Shown: one piece after another, positions 6,097 to 6,254 of the stretch
Layout: each line of letters opens with the position of its first letter
Position numbering within the stretch: the stretch's first letter is position 1
Source of the DNA: Aliicoccus sp041838435
GTDB taxonomy: Bacteria; Bacillota; Bacilli; Staphylococcales; Salinicoccaceae
DNA: 6,254 bases
Direction of reading: 5' to 3'
NCBI GenBank assembly: GCA_041838435.1
Contig: JBGYPO010000093.1
Coordinates: forward strand, 1 to 6,254
Position numbers and translations under genes: made by a program
The notes under the pieces: generated by a model
What the model was told of the DNA's origin: nothing
Seen by the model: only the letters and a program-made list of their open reading frames with translations
Databases searched by the model: none

Positions 6097-6254
6097 CTGA
6101 CAGTGACTCGAAACCCTGTCTATTGGGTCACTGTGAACTGACAGTGACTCGAAACCCTGTCTATTGGGTCACTGTGAACTGACAGTGACTCGAACTAGCC
6201 TGTAATGGGTCACTGTGAACTGACAGTAACTCGAACTAGCCTGTATTGGGTCAC
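6091..6254. repeat. Tandem array of four 41-bp units with internal inverted repeats, continuing past the window edge
   Basis: Four complete units occupy 6091-6131, 6132-6172, 6173-6213 and 6214-6254. Each begins TGTGAACTGACAGTGACTCG (unit 4 has A for the G at 6228) and ends TGGGTCAC. Units 1 and 2 are identical. Units 3 and 4 share a different middle (AACTAGCCTGT in place of AAACCCTGTCT) of the same overall length. Within a unit, CAGTGACTC pairs with GGGTCACTG, which runs into the next unit's first bases (for example 6101-6109 with 6125-6133), enclosing 15 bases. Across unit junctions, GTCACTGT and ACAGTGAC pair perfectly around GAACTG (6127-6134 with 6141-6148). No reading frame is kept, since 41 is not a multiple of three. 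The whole 285-base stretch after htrA holds no gene that I can support. The family of the repeat is not recognised. Confidence 0.93.

Noticed and set aside
6091..6254. CRISPR array
   Set aside because: The units are contiguous and almost fully conserved over all 41 bases; there are no unique spacers, the variable middle is only about 13 bases and is shared between units, and no cas gene is present in the window.

Overview
The window is a stretch of low-to-moderate GC Firmicutes chromosome, and the protein sequences point to the family Staphylococcaceae. The gene order murE - prfC - TerC-family gene - htrA-like protease is, from memory, the order around these genes in Staphylococcus. MurE carries the lysine-type DNPANDDP substrate motif, and PrfC keeps long near-identical blocks with the staphylococcal protein. 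The sequences are diverged from S. aureus, and a galU/gtaB-type gene sits directly upstream of murE. That suggests a non-aureus or neighbouring genus (Macrococcus or Jeotgalicoccus-like), but the genus cannot be fixed by reading alone.

Layout, all on the + strand: (1) 2-583, the 3' two thirds of a UTP-glucose-1-phosphate uridylyltransferase gene, cut by the window edge and followed by a short hairpin that may be a weak terminator. (2) 653-2131, murE, with its start reassigned to an ATG behind a good ribosome binding site. (3) 2182-3741, prfC (release factor 3), with a candidate extended -10 promoter just after the murE stop. (4) 3757-3961, a regulatory leader with a good promoter, a yybP-ykoY (Mn2+) riboswitch aptamer and an intrinsic terminator that shares bases with the aptamer's closing helix. 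(5) 3989-4741, a TerC-family membrane protein, the classic target of this riboswitch. (6) 4830-5969, a membrane-anchored or secreted HtrA/DegP-type serine protease, ending in a strong intrinsic terminator. (7) 6091-6254, four complete 41-bp tandem repeats running to the window edge, each able to form hairpins in two alternative registers.

Four of the five genes concern the cell envelope: UDP-glucose supply for wall polymers and glycolipids, lysine addition to peptidoglycan precursors, probable Mn2+ export, and extracytoplasmic protein quality control. PrfC is the exception (translation termination). The riboswitch-TerC unit is the best-supported regulatory system: Mn2+ binding should favour the aptamer helix over the terminator and turn expression on. 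No terminator is visible between the TerC gene and htrA, so the switch may also affect the protease. The 41-bp repeat array is the least explained element. I see no mobile element, tRNA, rRNA or CRISPR array.
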